From assembly GCA_018398575.1 (NCBI GenBank), contig JAGTXZ010000011.1, forward strand, positions 372,001 through 436,000: a stretch of DNA of 64,000 nucleotides, given 5' to 3'. Shown piece by piece: positions 12,145 through 23,567 of the stretch. A model generated the notes under the pieces. That model ran no database searches. It was not told the DNA's origin and saw nothing but the letters and a program-made list of their open reading frames with translations. Both the position numbers and the translations under genes were made by a program. The stretch comes from Ampelomyces quisqualis (taxonomy: Eukaryota; Ascomycota; Dothideomycetes; Pleosporales; Phaeosphaeriaceae). Within the stretch, counting starts at the first letter, position 1. Every line of letters begins with the position of its first letter.

Positions 12145-13061
12145 TCACGAATTCCTCCAAATCCTCCACGTTCTCACCCTCTCTTGCGCACCCACACCAC
12201 TCTGCCTCCCCCTCATACTCTCCCCTGCCCAGAAATACCTCCAATTACTTACCCTCTCCACGCCATTCCTTCTTTGCGCCTCAGCATCCACCATACCCAT
12301 CTGTTCCACCTCCACGACCTCACTAGCAAGTATCCCCGCCTCTTCCTCTTCGTACGCTTGCATATCTTCCTCGGAAATATACGGCGTCCGACAGACGGGG
12401 CAGGTTGTTTTGCGCAGGACGAACCATGACACGAGACATTCGGCGTGGAAGGTGTGTGAGCAGGTGTGAAGTTTGAGGATTGAGTCGGGTGGAGAGGTGG
12501 TTTGGATTGAGGCGGGTCGGGTGGCGGCCTCGTTGATTGAGGTGGGGTGCGTGGTTGTGGTGATGAGAGCGGGTTCGGGCGGCGCGGGGGCGTGGAGGGT
12601 TGAGAGACATACTGCGCTGTTCGGCACGTTAGTATATTATCATTGGTAGTGGTTGGGAGATGGGATCTTGACATACCATTCTTGTTCAGACACCGAAGAT
12701 GAATCTGCTACGGGGTTTGAAGTCACTCCAAGCGTTGTTGATACAGCTGTTTGTCCCTCAGGAGCGATTTCACGCTCCTCCGTCACATCCGTCACATCCG
12801 CCACATTGGTGAATTGCGTGAGGCGCTCTCGTGCCTCTGCTCTCCTGAGCGCTGGCTTCTTGACTTTCCTCGGCGGCGGGACCGGAATGTTACGTTGTCG
12901 TTTTCGTATACAGAACACACATAGACTGCACATCATGCTTATTAGCAACGTTTCTCCTCAGTATGCCGAGGTTTGACGTCGGGATTTGAGATTGCTTACA
13001 ATGGGGCGAACACTACAACAACGAACACGGGGATGAGGAATGCAAAGGCCGTCGGCGTCAT
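12145..13061 (-). CDS. membrane-anchored RING-H2 finger protein (probable E3 ubiquitin ligase)
   Basis: Three exons: 13061-13000, 12925-12677 and 12616-12145 (introns 74 and 60 bp, the second with TACTAAC), giving 260 aa. The first exon supplies MTPTAFAFLIPVFVVVVFAP, a single hydrophobic anchor. It is followed by a basic stop-transfer segment (CIRKRQRN) and a proline-rich, RK-rich juxtamembrane stretch. The RING-H2 finger is assembled across the second splice: ECAVC at about residue 105, then a long loop, CSHTFHAEC and CPVC. The cysteine/histidine spacing in CSHTFHAEC is that of a RING-H2 domain. The C-terminal tail is acidic (AYEEEEAG) and then basic. Expected role: membrane-associated ubiquitin transfer; substrate unknown. 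The joined CxxC pair is strong evidence for the splice model. Confidence 0.85.
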
Positions 13062-14196
13062 GCCAGACTGCCCGACTGTGTTCCTCCATTCTCTCTTGGC
13101 CAAAAACACATCGTGGCGATTCAATAAAGCCGGCATACCTCAAGACACAAATTTACAGTGGGGCGAAGACACGCGATAAGGTAGATGCACGTATCGCTAC
13201 GGCGTGCAGCGTTTCGGTAAAGTCGGCAATACGTGTATGTGTGTCGAGCTGGGCGTCTCGTCCAGTGGATAGCCAGAAAGCGAAGGTTGGGAGACTGTGT
13301 CGAGCTTTGATGATTATGAATCCAAATCCGCGGCCGGATTCGAGTCGATTTGTGCTGCGTGCGCGCGAATAGCAGCGCGTCTCATACTCTTATGCCAACC
13401 TTACTTGCACGTTTAGTGTTCCCCGCAAAAAATAAGCAGTTTAAGTCCATGACCGCTCCAAGCTGCTGCGCCTTCATAGCCACGCTATCTTCGCTTGATC
13501 GAGACCTTGGGAGTGCCACAACCTGGTCCTTGTCCAATCGGTACAGGCATGTATATGACATATCTCGGCTTTACTGCTTTCCGTGAACATCTAGAGAGGG
13601 CGATCGTGTCCGAGACAACCACCCTTGCACGCCTCTGCTTGTCACGCCATCTCAATATGGTACGACAAGATCAGCCGGTTGAGTAGTGTCTGGACTGACG
13701 TCATGCCGATGGAATGCAGCAAATTGGCGCCGCGCGATCCGGCCTCGGGCTTGGCTACACGTTGGCGGCAGCGGGGTGGAGCGGGGTGGGATGCTTGCAT
13801 GGTGTTCGCAAGTTTTCTAGGTAAGGTGGCAGAGTAAGCCTGCTGACTGCTATATATAATATTGACGCGGGCGGCGCTTCGATTAAACTTACCTGTGTGG
13901 TTCTATCATGGATTGATTAGGACTTCGGACTTCAAAGCCATACAATGGGGACAGTAACATAGACAGTTTGGCGGAAGTTTGTTTGAAACTGTATCTTGAT
14001 TACTGTAGAGATTTATTGCTAATAGAAAGGCCTTCAGCTCCTTGGAGGAATGCAATCGTGAAGACATTGAGGTATCGCAATGCAACGCAAAACGCCTTTT
14101 TCCGTGACAGACGGTCGGCGCAAAAACAGCCCCAGTAATCGAGGCGCGCTCAAATAACAGCTTACTTGCTCGAGCTCAAACAGACTCAATCTGCAC
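13062..14196. other. intergenic: promoter side of RING gene, 3' flank of ENA ATPase
   Basis: No gene seen. A perfect CRE palindrome TGACGTCA lies at 13696-13703, about 635 bp upstream of the RING-gene start. It could be an ATF/CREB-type site, but one 8-mer is weak evidence. Confidence 0.4.
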
Positions 14197-17100
14197 TCAC
14201 GCCTGCGACTTCTTCTCGTTACTATCCGCGTCGCCATCCGTGCTGATGGCCGTGCTGAGGTAGCGCTCGAAGACACGCTGCTCAAGATCAATTGAGCCTC
14301 GTCGTCCTCCCCCATTCTTCGCCTCACGCCTGCGGAAGAAAACGCGCTTGCCCCACTTCCATCCCTCGATGCCAAGGAAGAATAGGAAAGTGGCGATGAA
14401 AACAATGCCCCACTCCCAACTAATACCTTTGTGTCTGAAAACAGTGTCGTTGATGACCGGGATGTAGAGGACAGGGAAGATGGTGACGAAACCAAAAATG
14501 ATGGCGAAGAACAAGAACTTGTTCCTCCAGACGTCGTGTGCCCACTGAGTGAAGTACTTCTTTGATCCAGGCTGCATCATGAAGAATGACCGGCGCATGT
14601 CCAACATTTGCCAGGCAAGGAAGAGCGAGAACCATGTGAGACAGGCGAAGGTGGTTGCACGAGCGCGGAACACGGTGTCGCAAGTGGGGTTATAGGATTC
14701 GTTACAACTGGTGCCGAGATTGCCGTCGCCGAAGCCAAACATGACGATCGAGAATGCCGCAAGGCAGAGGGCGGCGATCCAGAGGCCGTAGAAGACCATG
14801 TCAATCATGACTTCGATGGTGAAGACACCGCGCTTGAGCTATAGGGATTAGTAAAGAAAGTCAAAGTAGCATCGATGTCGTTAAACTCACATTCTGAGGT
14901 GGACGGTCCAGGATGTCAGGAGCCGCAACTTCGAATCCAAGACCCATATCAGGGACACTGGAGGTTATCATAATGATCCACATGACTTCAACGGGAGATA
15001 CAGGGAAGACAGAGAAACCGCTGGCATCCTTGAAAGCAAGACCGATGAGTAAGACACAGGCTTGCGCAATGTTCTGGGCGAGCAAATGGAGAATAAACTT
15101 CTGAATGTTGTCGAACATGCGGCGACCTTCCTCGATGGCGTTGAGGATAGAGGCAAAGTTGTCATCGGTAAGAACAATATCAGAGGCGTCCTTGGCAACG
15201 TCGGAACCAGTACCCATACCGATACCAACGTCAGAGCGCTTGAGGGATGGGGAGTCGTTTACACCATCACCAGTCATGGCAGCAAAAGCTTTACGTCGGT
15301 GAAGAGCGTCAATCATTCGTACCTTGGTATTGGGGGCGCACCGAGCGATAACGAGGGGCAGAAGAGGAAGGTTGTCGATTTGTTCGTCCGAAAGCTTGTC
15401 GAATTGAGATGCAGTCATAACCATGGCATCAGTGACCTCCTTTCCGAGGGTCTCCATGTTCGACGGCAAGATGCCGACTTGAGCAGCGATGGCTCGGGCA
15501 GTTCCGGGGTGGTCACCAGTCAACATATGGACTTCGATGCCGGCCTTCTGGCATTGACGAACTGAGCCAGCAGTTTCGGGGCGAGGTGGGTCGTAAAGAC
15601 CAACAAGACCACGGAAAGTAAGGTTCTGTTCGAGTTCGCTCCTGTTGAATTCTTCGCCCTTCGCTGGTACTTCGCCATCGAAGTCCTTGCTGGCGAGAGC
15701 CAAAACACGCAGACCACCGGCAGCAAGAGCTTCCATGTTGCCAAGTATCTCCTCGCGATAGTCGTCATCCATTTCGGTAACAGAGTCAGTTTCTCCATTG
15801 AAAACAGTCGTGCAAGAATAGATGACACGCTCGACAGCACCCTTGGTGAAGACATACTTCTTGTTTGCAGCAAGTTCCTCGAATATGACCGACATTTTCT
15901 TGACGTCAGAATCGAAGGGGAATTCGGCGATTTGTTTCCATGCAGGCGAGTCGCCAGTGGTGTACTTGAGACGGTTCCAGTCGAAGCGAGATGCGAAAAC
16001 CTGGATCGCGATTTCAGTCGGGTCACCACGGGCATTCCACTGTCCCTCATCAGTCTGATGGACGTTGGCCAAATTTGCCAATGAGGCAACTTTCAGGTAA
16101 TCAATAAGATGCGGATTATCTTCGAGCAGTTCTTCGGATGAATGAGACTTCTCATCCATGTCAGGATCAATGTGTCGTGGCTGCTTCGCAGTAAATGTGA
16201 GAGCGCCGACAGTGGGATTGTGGGGCTCGTCGCTTGTTCCGACAGAGTAGGTGCCCTTTGCGGGAATCCATGCCTTCTTCGCAACCATCTTGCCCTGAGT
16301 AAGTGTTCCGGTCTTGTCAGAGCAAATATCAGTGACACCACCGAGAGCCTCAAGAGACTTCAGGTTGCGAACAATGACGTGCCTTTGCACCATACGCTTG
16401 GTTCCAGCTGCCATCGTGATTGTCAAGACCACAGTGAGCGAGGCGGGAATCATGGAAAGACCAGTCGCGACAGCGTAAATGATGACCTCGCGGTTGTTCG
16501 AAAAACTGTTGGAGGCAAGGACGATGATAGCGCAAATGACTGCAACACCAAAAAGGAGAATAGCGAGACGCGCAAGTTTCTTCTGCAGTGGAGTTCCGAC
16601 GTTAATGCCAAGGAAGTGACCGACGGCATCCGTTGCGGTCAAAGTCCAGGCCTCAGCATAGCGATGAGGTTTGGCTTTACCATCCTCCTCGCGCTTGACT
16701 TCGCGGACGCGTGACTTCTTCTGGCGCAGGGACATGGCAATTGAGCCAATTTCAGTGTACATGCCAGTAGCAAAGACGACACCACGAGCCCGACCTTTCG
16801 TGACAGTGGAAGAGCTGTAGGCGACGTTGAGACGATCACCAGGGCCGGTATCCTCATCAAAGACAGCCTCTCCATCTTTCGCTACGGGAAGGGACTCGCC
16901 GGTCAAAAGCGCCTCGTCGGTTTCGAAGTTTACGGCTTCGATGATACTGGAAGAAGTTGTTAGTAGCCGACGCATTGGCTGATCGCAAGAGTTACGCACC
17001 GAACATCTGCGGGGACAGTGTCACCTGTCTTCATCTCAACCAAGTCACCAGGAACAACTTCTACGGTTGGGACGGTGACCGTCGTTCCGTCGCGCACTGC

Positions 17101-17566
17101 GGAGGCGGTAGGCGAGGAGAGCGACCGAAGCGAGTCCATGGTCTTTTCAGCCTTGAACTCTTGGACAAAACCAATGATGATGTTGAGCAGGATGATAGCA
17201 GTCACTACACCACCTTCTATCCACGACTCAATGGCAAAACTGACTGCCATAGCAGCAATCAGAATCTAGACAAGATTAGAATTTATAAAGCCTCGTCCAA
17301 CCATTGAGAATACTAACCAATGTCATAGCGTTTGCGACCTGTCGGAGGAGGATCTTGCCAGGCGAGACACCTCCATCTTCACCCAGGTCATTGCTTCCAT
17401 GCTTTTCAAGTCTCGACTTTGCTTCGGAAGTAGCAAGTCCATCGTCGGGGTTGCACTTTGTTTGCTCGACAACTTCATTGAATGCGAGTGCGTGGGCAGG
17501 CTTGGTCAGAGGCTCGTTGGCCTGGCCTGACTTGTGGCCCTCGAGGGACGGTTGCTTCTTTCCCAT
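14197..17566 (-). CDS. ENA: ENA-type Na+/K+ exporting P-type ATPase (group IID)
   Basis: Four exons: 17566-17318, 17265-17000, 16946-14891 and 14838-14197 (introns 52, 53 and 52 bp with CTAAC/CTAAT branch points), about 1070 aa, the usual ENA length. P-type landmarks in order: cation-transporter N-terminal domain, first helix pair, TGES near residue 187, phosphorylation motif CSDKTGTLT with Asp near 382, MLTGDHPGTA, and the hinge TGDGVNDSPSLKRSDVG. A multi-helix C-terminal domain follows the last intron. ENA pumps export Na+ (and K+) at the plasma membrane and give tolerance of salt and alkaline pH. The paralogous calcium pump is less likely given the DAVGHFLGI segment and IID-like length. 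All catalytic motifs are intact. Upstream PacC-type sites suggest pH control. Confidence 0.93.
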
Positions 17567-17647
17567 AACGAATGATCTTGTGGTCAGAAGCTAAGGAGTT
17601 GGATATAACAAGCAAATCGAGATCCGTGGGGAGGGACTGTAAAGCCT

Positions 17648-17822
17648 TTATAAACCTTGGGCCTGGCACCGCAAGCGGGACGCTCATGGCGACTGCCAAG
17701 AAGCATGAGATATGGAGTGCTTGGCGTGGAGGAACCATGCTGGGTTCGGTGTTTAGTCTACCAAGAGACGTCACCTTCGGTCACAGTCGGCAGTGGAGTA
17801 CAATGGAGGGTCCAACCTTGGC
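17648..17822 (-). promoter_or_regulatory. ENA promoter: TATA-like box and four PacC-type sites
   Basis: Four matches to the PacC consensus GCCARG (either strand) lie at 17662-17667, 17695-17700, 17720-17725 and 17817-17822, 96-256 bp upstream of the ENA start. A TATAAA element on the minus strand is at about 17653-17648. A CRE-like TGACGTCT on the minus strand lies at 17773-17766. By chance about 0.3 GCCARG sites would be expected in 300 bp of both strands. PacC control of ENA genes at alkaline pH is known in other ascomycetes; binding here is inferred. Confidence 0.5.
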
Positions 17823-19194
17823 TCGGCAGATATGGTAGAGGATGCTACTGTTGGGCACAGCGGAGCGAGTCGCGATCGTGATGTGCTTCCCCGCGTTTTA
17901 AGACTGCCATCGAAATTGAGAAGCCGTCGGAGCAAAACAACTTCATGCATTCCACGGCCTTTGTGAATACTGTATGACGACAGCGGGGTGCGGACATGCG
18001 ACGAGCTGGAGGCGTGAGAGACCACGAGTGGCGACGTAGGCGAAACTGCGCCAAGTTTCTCCGCTCGTCAAAGCGCGCCCAGACGTGCTAGCGTTCTTGC
18101 TCGCATTGGCGCGAGCGGACAAAGCACTAGAGTGTGCCGGACTCCCGATTACGCTGGCCTTGGTGCCTCACAATCCAGACTCAAACGTCATTCAAGCTGC
18201 CAGACCGAGCCTATGGTGAATGGCATATGCCGAAAGCGACCAATCAACCCACCCGACGCACAAGTGCTGCCTCCGCCAAGCTGCGATTCCTTGAACCTTC
18301 AGCACGGGGCGGCCACCACGCTCCTAACCTCGTCACTCCACAGGCCCAACGGCGAAGCTTGTCGTCAAGGCGTTCTTGCTACGACAGGCAGCCGAGGAGC
18401 TGATGTCAGCCTCTTGAGCCTGCTTATCTCGACTTCGAGCCTTGTCGTACCTCGCCCAGAAGTGGCTGCATGACTGGCCTCAGGTCACGGGTCCCAACCA
18501 TCACCTTCCAAGCCCACCGGTCAAACTTCGCAGAATAGTGCTCAGGGTCCCTCTGTCCCTCCGTTGCAGTCTTTCCGACAAAGTAAGCTTCCAGCGTCTC
18601 TCTGGTGGGGAGTTCTCCGCCACTCGACTAATTTAGTACACACCGATAGCTGCATTACGAGGCACACGTTCGAGGGAGTCTCGCACTTACCTCTTGTTGG
18701 GAACTTATGATTAGTTCGTGGTGTTGAGCTGAACGCCCTGTACTGGGTACGTAGATCTTGAAAGCCCACACCAGGAGACTAAGATCTAGGTACGTGAAGG
18801 TACCAAGCATCGAAGATGGTCCATCTTTCCTCAGCGCCGTTTCATATCTAGTCTTACCATAGAAGATTTCCGATGGCATTCACCGTCTTTCATTGTTACC
18901 GCTTGAGGTTGAGATGGTTCGCGTACATGCAATCATTGAACGATATTCCCTACCACCAAGCCTAGCAAGAACTACTCATTGTATAATCGTACGTCGAGTC
19001 ACAAGTCTGGTGTACTTTCAACATGACAATTCCCATTGTATACGAGACTATGGACCACGGCGGAGAATACAAAGCCTTTTCAGCGGATTCGAAATCGACA
19101 GAGGGTTCGCTAGATCACCTCAGGCTTGCGCTTGACCAGTCGCGAATTGATGCTGGGAAGCTCAATACCCCGAGTCACCTGCGACAACCAATCT
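17823..19194. other. intergenic, no supported gene
   Basis: Distal upstream region of the ENA gene and 3' flank of the F-box-like gene. Only short overlapping frames with no recognisable domain. Confidence 0.5.
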
Positions 19195-20607
19195 TCAGCG
19201 ACAGCCCGGTCGCCTATGCTCTGATCGAACCACCATAATAGCCTCGTCAACAGCTAGCCTAAGCTTGGCACCGATTTCACTCCCGCTCGCGAAAATGGAA
19301 GTACTTCGAAGATCAGACCGTCCGCACGTGTCACCCCCATCCCTGCTCAGCTGCACCCCTTTGCAATCATAATCTTGCGACAGACCGTACAACTGGACCG
19401 CCTTCAGCCGTGGCATTTCCCGCATCATCTCAAGGACATCGAACCAAGTCGGGATATCGCCATGGGTAAGTTCAAGAACTTCGAGGTCAGGGTGCATGGT
19501 CAACAGCGTATCTTCGATAACAACATTCTCCAGGGTCGCAGCATGCTTTCCTAGAAACTGGAAAAAGTCTTCGTTGGGAAGACGGCTAGCTCGAATGGTA
19601 AGATGGCGAAGATGGCGCAATTCGATGTGCTGACATGCGCTTCCTGTAAAGTGCTCTTGATCCCAGGTCAGCGAAGCCATATTGGGACACTGCTGTATTA
19701 AAACGACGCCCCAGGGAATCGAAAAGTACGATTGGCTGTTTCCGACCCCCAATCCCCTGCGGAAATTTACTTTACGAACTCGAAGACAATGAGTGGGCCA
19801 GTACTCGCCCAGCGTCGATTCGAATTCCTCTCCGATGGTCTGTGCGTCGAGGTCGCGAAAGCTGAGCTCGAGTGTCCAATCGAGTCTGTTTCGGATCGAA
19901 CCAAGAGCTTCTAGTGTACGACGTTCATGACCTCGCCCTAGTTTGAAACGTTCGTCTTTGCTTACAAGCACGTGGTGCGTATCAACAGAGGGTCCGTCTT
20001 CGAAATATTCAACGCCGATTTGCCCAAGGACACTCTTGACCCCCCAGGTCTTTGTACAACACGCATTGTCATCGTGCATATCGGCTGCATGTGCGTCAAT
20101 ATGCACATTCTTCAAGGATCCAAACATCCTGAAAGCCTTCCCCAGCATCTGCTCCAGCTCTCCACTATCTTCGAAGCGCGTTTGCTCGTCCATGACGTCG
20201 TGCCAGCCAGCTTCACCTCCACGTTCCCACCACTGTTGCTGCCCACCGTTCGCAGCATTCATGGGCCGCTTCGGACGCTCCATGAATGTGTCGAGTTCTG
20301 CATTGATGCGCTCCGGTCCGGTAACGACTTCCTTCACGTAGGTGCTGAGCCGCGGACACTGAGCAATGTTAAGCAGACATTGTAGGCTGGTGCGTGAAAG
20401 CATGTGTCTCCGCGTACTGAAGAAGCGTCGTGCGAAGGCGTCGAAGGTTGTGAGATATAGTGCGCGGCATGACGAGCGGAGGCTAAAGATGTGGTCTGGA
20501 GAGAGAATGAATTCGTGCTTGGGGTTTGTGGCTCCGATGATCATGGTCATGATTTCGATAGGCATGCTTGGAAGTGAGGCGTCGGGTTTCGCGATGGGGA
20601 GAGCCAT
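19195..20607 (-). CDS. F-box-like protein, unknown target
   Basis: A single uninterrupted frame of 470 aa from ATG at 20607. The N-terminus (LPSMPIEIMTMIIG, then HIFSLRSSCRALYLTTFDAF) has the shape of a fungal F-box: hydrophobic LPxE-like start, then a helix with SLRxxCRAL. The rest contains leucine-spaced segments (LEVLELTHGDIPTWFDVL, HLRHLTIRASRLPNEDF) like the irregular LRR-type tails of fungal F-box proteins. Expected role is substrate selection for an SCF ubiquitin ligase. The F-box is divergent, so this is a family-level call. Large single-exon proteins of this kind are numerous in dothideomycetes. Confidence 0.7.
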   Translation of the reverse strand: MALPIAKPDASLPSMPIEIMTMIIGATNPKHEFILSPDHIFSLRSSCRALYLTTFDAFARRFFSTRRHMLSRTSLQCLLNIAQCPRLSTYVKEVVTGPERINAELDTFMERPKRPMNAANGGQQQWWERGGEAGWHDVMDEQTRFEDSGELEQMLGKAFRMFGSLKNVHIDAHAADMHDDNACCTKTWGVKSVLGQIGVEYFEDGPSVDTHHVLVSKDERFKLGRGHERRTLEALGSIRNRLDWTLELSFRDLDAQTIGEEFESTLGEYWPTHCLRVRKVNFRRGLGVGNSQSYFSIPWGVVLIQQCPNMASLTWDQEHFTGSACQHIELRHLRHLTIRASRLPNEDFFQFLGKHAATLENVVIEDTLLTMHPDLEVLELTHGDIPTWFDVLEMMREMPRLKAVQLYGLSQDYDCKGVQLSRDGGDTCGRSDLRSTSIFASGSEIGAKLRLAVDEAIMVVRSEHRRPGCR

Positions 20608-20972
20608 GATCAGTAAGCCCTTACTGAGCAGACTGTGGTGTAGCAGCGGTCGAGGTCACAGTGGAGAGGGCCCGTGACAGTGAGTAGAAGAGATAGGAAG
20701 AGGGAACAACTTGTGCTTTCTAGATCTGGGGGCCGGGTGGTAGTCCCAGATTCGTGTGCAGGCCTGCAGGCGCCGACTACTTGGTGATTCACTGAACTCC
20801 AAACTCCCTTCCTCGAAGCCTACCGAAATCGTCCACGTGCGAAATTTCCACAATTTCGATTGCACTCCGAGAGTCCGCACAAAGCCTGGGATTAATTGTG
20901 CGTAGCCCTTCACTTTAACGTTCCAACTCACCTTCGATCCCTCAGAGGAAGACACATGCCCTCGATATACTC
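20608..20972. other. short intergenic: F-box gene promoter and alpha/beta hydrolase 3' flank
   Basis: 365 bp with no gene seen. Overlapping open frames here are extensions of shadows. Confidence 0.5.
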
Positions 20973-21996
20973 TCATCCCAACCACTTCTCCTCTACCCAC
21001 TCCAACCCCTCTTTCAACCATTCTTCTTCACTCTCCTTAAGACCAATATCAAACCCATGTTCCATACCCGGCAACACACTCAACTTGACCTCCCCCCTAA
21101 CCTCCCTCTCTGTCCACCTCTTCACAAAAGCCTGCGAGTCCTCCACATCAACCGCACTATCCGCGCCCCCATGAACAATCCACGTCGGCGGCATACTCCC
21201 GACATTCTCAATGCACTCGATCGGCCACATATACGGTTCTTTGCCAAAGTACGTCAGGTACTTATCGTACGCAGCCAGACAGTACGACAGGCCTGCACGC
21301 GCAGGCGGCACGGCGCTAGAGACCACGGCGCCAGGTACAATACCGTCGAGATGTTGATCCAGGACTTCCGGGGCGGGCGTAGGCAGTCCAAAGAGCGTGT
21401 CTGTCGGCTGCATGCGCAGATAATTTGTCATGGGGTACTGCGCCAGAATAGCTTTCAGTCCGTGTTGCGGATGTAGTAAGCCGGTCATGAGCGCCATGTA
21501 GCCGCCTGCAGAATCGCCTGTGACTAGCATGTGGTTGAAGTCCAGGTCAAGCGGAGTGGTGGTGGTGGTGGATAAGTACGCATCTACACCCCCCGCATTG
21601 AACCACGCCCAGAAGTCGCCTAGGTCTTCGAGGATGTCGGACCCGGTGTGCTCGGGAAGTAGGCGGTAGTTAGGCAGCACGACGATGGATGAGGTGCGGT
21701 GGATGAATGGGATCCAGAATGCGGCGATCCAGTCGGCGTAAAGACAGTCGCCTGTTACCTTGACGCCAAGATGTTAGCATGTGCATTTTTATATCAGGAG
21801 GGTTTTGATGGGGGGGGGGGCTTACTAATCCACCGCCATGGAACTTGACTAGCAACGGATGTTTACCCGGTCTAACGTCCTTGGGAACGAGGATGGCGAC
21901 CTGGATGGCGTGTTCGCCGATTTTCTTGTACGAGGTGCAGTGCACGTCGAAGCTGTCGAAGCGCGTTTCTGGGGTGGTGTCGTCGAGTGGAGCCAT
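20973..21996 (-). CDS. alpha/beta hydrolase (hormone-sensitive-lipase-like esterase)
   Basis: Two exons, 21996-21826 and 21758-20973, with a 67-bp intron (GTAAGC..CAAG) that contains a run of ten C/G; 318 aa. The oxyanion motif HGGGL (residues 53-57) ends exon 1 and joins VTGDCLYADW. The nucleophile elbow GDSAGG has Ser near residue 140, the acid is in GGADSAVDVED, and the catalytic His is in GMEHGFDIG. This complete triad and the HGGG motif fit the HSL-type carboxylesterase family. I start at MAPLDDTTPE; an upstream in-frame ATG would add a hydrophobic stretch but is less likely. The gene lies in the same orientation just downstream of the aldolase gene. A role in freeing or delactonising a substrate for that pathway is possible but only inferred. 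Confidence 0.87.
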
Positions 21997-22170
21997 GTTT
22001 TGTGGTATGCTGCACGGTTCTGTGGATAGTAACAGTCTAGTATCAGTGCGGGGTAGCATGTAAACTAAATACGCAAACAACGGGGCGATTGTAGACACTC
22101 ATCTATGCATGTATGCGACCGATCATGTCACCGGTAAGACGCAGTGCCTCACATTAATCTCAGTGTATTT

Positions 22171-23226
22171 TTACTTGAAGTCCTTCTCGCTCAACGCATC
22201 CTCTGTCTGCTGTATTCGCTCCCAGACTTCGCTCCACTTCTCCCACTCACCTTCCGGAAGCTTGCCTTTGATTGGCAGCCTTCCACCCTCCATCGTTCCG
22301 TACCCAGTCACTCTCTTTACAGCCTCTTTGATGCCGACGATGCCATGCTTGCCGATGAACTCCTCTGTGGTGCTTACCGTGTACTGCAGCTCCTTGATCT
22401 TCTTCAGATTCTCGTCGCTGATGGGCCGTGTTTCGGCGAGCTTCATGAGCGTGCACACCGTTTTGGGATAGATTGCTGCCAGACCGTCAATGACGCCCGC
22501 CGCGTCAAAGAAGACAATTGGGCCGAGTTGTTGACCCAAGCCGCTGTAGACCCTGAACTTGCTGTGGTCGATCTTGGGGTCCAGCGAGACTTGGTTGTGC
22601 CATGAGACGACGGCGTGCGACATCTTGCAGCCGACAATGTTGGGGTGCTGCGCGAGGATGCGGTAGGTGTCGGGCGTGACCATGACGCCGTTGGTGACGC
22701 CTGGATAGTTGTAGCTGGGGCGAGGTGTTAGTCAGCCGCCCACCCGGCATGCTCCCTCGGTGCTGGAGGTGCGCACTGCTCACATCAACACTGGGAGCGG
22801 GCTCTTGTCAGCGACAACCGTGTACCACTCCCGGATGCCCTCCTGACTTGCTGCCGCGCCAAAGTAGCCCGGCGCCAGCACCAGCCCCCATTGCGCGCCC
22901 GCCTGCCTGAAGTCCTGCAGCCACTCGAGCGTCTCGTCGATGCTGTTGATCAGCGTGCCCGCCATGATCGGGTAGTCGGCAAAGCCGGCGTCGGCCAGCC
23001 CCTTGCGCACACCAGCAACGACGTCGACGCGCTCCTGCCGCGACATGTGCATGGCTTCGCCCGTCGAGCCGAGCAGGACGAGGCCGCGCACGCCATTTTG
23101 CGCGAGGAAGACGGAGTGCCGGATCTGGGTGTCGACGTCTACGGCGGCTTGCAGCGACGAGGGCGAGGCCGGTTTGAAAAACGTCGGCACGGGCACGAAG
23201 ACTCCCGTGGGCGGCGATGCGCTCAT
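22171..23226 (-). CDS. DapA-family aldolase, probably 2-keto-3-deoxy sugar-acid aldolase
   Basis: Two exons, 23226-22784 and 22714-22171, intron 69 bp with GACTAAC branch point; 328 aa. The TIM-barrel DHDPS/NAL family motifs are present: GSTGEA at about residue 53, the tyrosine motif IYNYPGV formed across the splice (Tyr 151), and the Schiff-base Lys in NIVGCKMSH (about residue 178). The family cleaves 2-keto-3-deoxy acids to pyruvate plus an aldehyde, or makes dihydrodipicolinate. Fungi do not use the DAP pathway for lysine, so a catabolic aldolase (KDG/KDGal type, like fungal GaaC/LGA1) is more likely. It is divergent from a D-galactonate-dehydratase-like gene 341 bp away, which supports 2-keto-3-deoxygalactonate as substrate. 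An in-frame ATG at 23292 would give a 22-residue longer form. Confidence 0.88.
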
Positions 23227-23567
23227 GTTGCGGCTCGGGCACGTGAGATTGCTGAGGTCGTCTGCGGATTCGCGTGAAGCTTCCAGTGGCATCGCGATCA
23301 CGCAATATCAAAGTGCAGATTTGGCCTCGGCAGACTCGTAATCCTTATTAATAATGCAACCGCCGGCTGTCACGACTCGGTCACGGCTGTCCCGACTCTC
23401 AACATCCCACTGTGGAGCACCACGACCCCGCGGCCGGCCCCGCGGGTTACCCTGAAAGGCAACTCGAGCATCCGATTCGTCCAGTCCAAGTACCGTCGGT
23501 CGTGGAACATGGGCCCAACATCCAAAGTGCGATCTTGCGACAATTGCCATCATTTCGGTCATCGATT
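23227..23567. promoter_or_regulatory. shared divergent promoter of aldolase and dehydratase genes
   Basis: 341 bp separate the two start codons, so both genes are probably co-regulated. Around 23427-23447 is a GC-rich block with two CCGCGG units and an inner CGGCCG, and CGG triplets recur nearby (ACTCGGTCACGG). CGG/CCG pairs are typical targets of Zn2Cys6 regulators; no specific regulator can be named. Confidence 0.45.

Noticed and set aside
17839..18880. Several 60-110 codon frames between the ENA and F-box genes
   Set aside because: Overlap each other on both strands, Ser/Arg-rich, no domain or intron pattern.
22022..22098. Upstream start for the alpha/beta hydrolase
   Set aside because: Would add a Leu-rich stretch not expected in the family; MAPLDD gives normal length and the HGGG spacing fits.
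22808..23311. Alternate-frame open frames (Arg/Ala-rich) over the aldolase gene
   Set aside because: Arg/Ala/His-rich low-complexity translations typical of shadow frames of a GC-rich gene; the DapA motifs are in the other frame.
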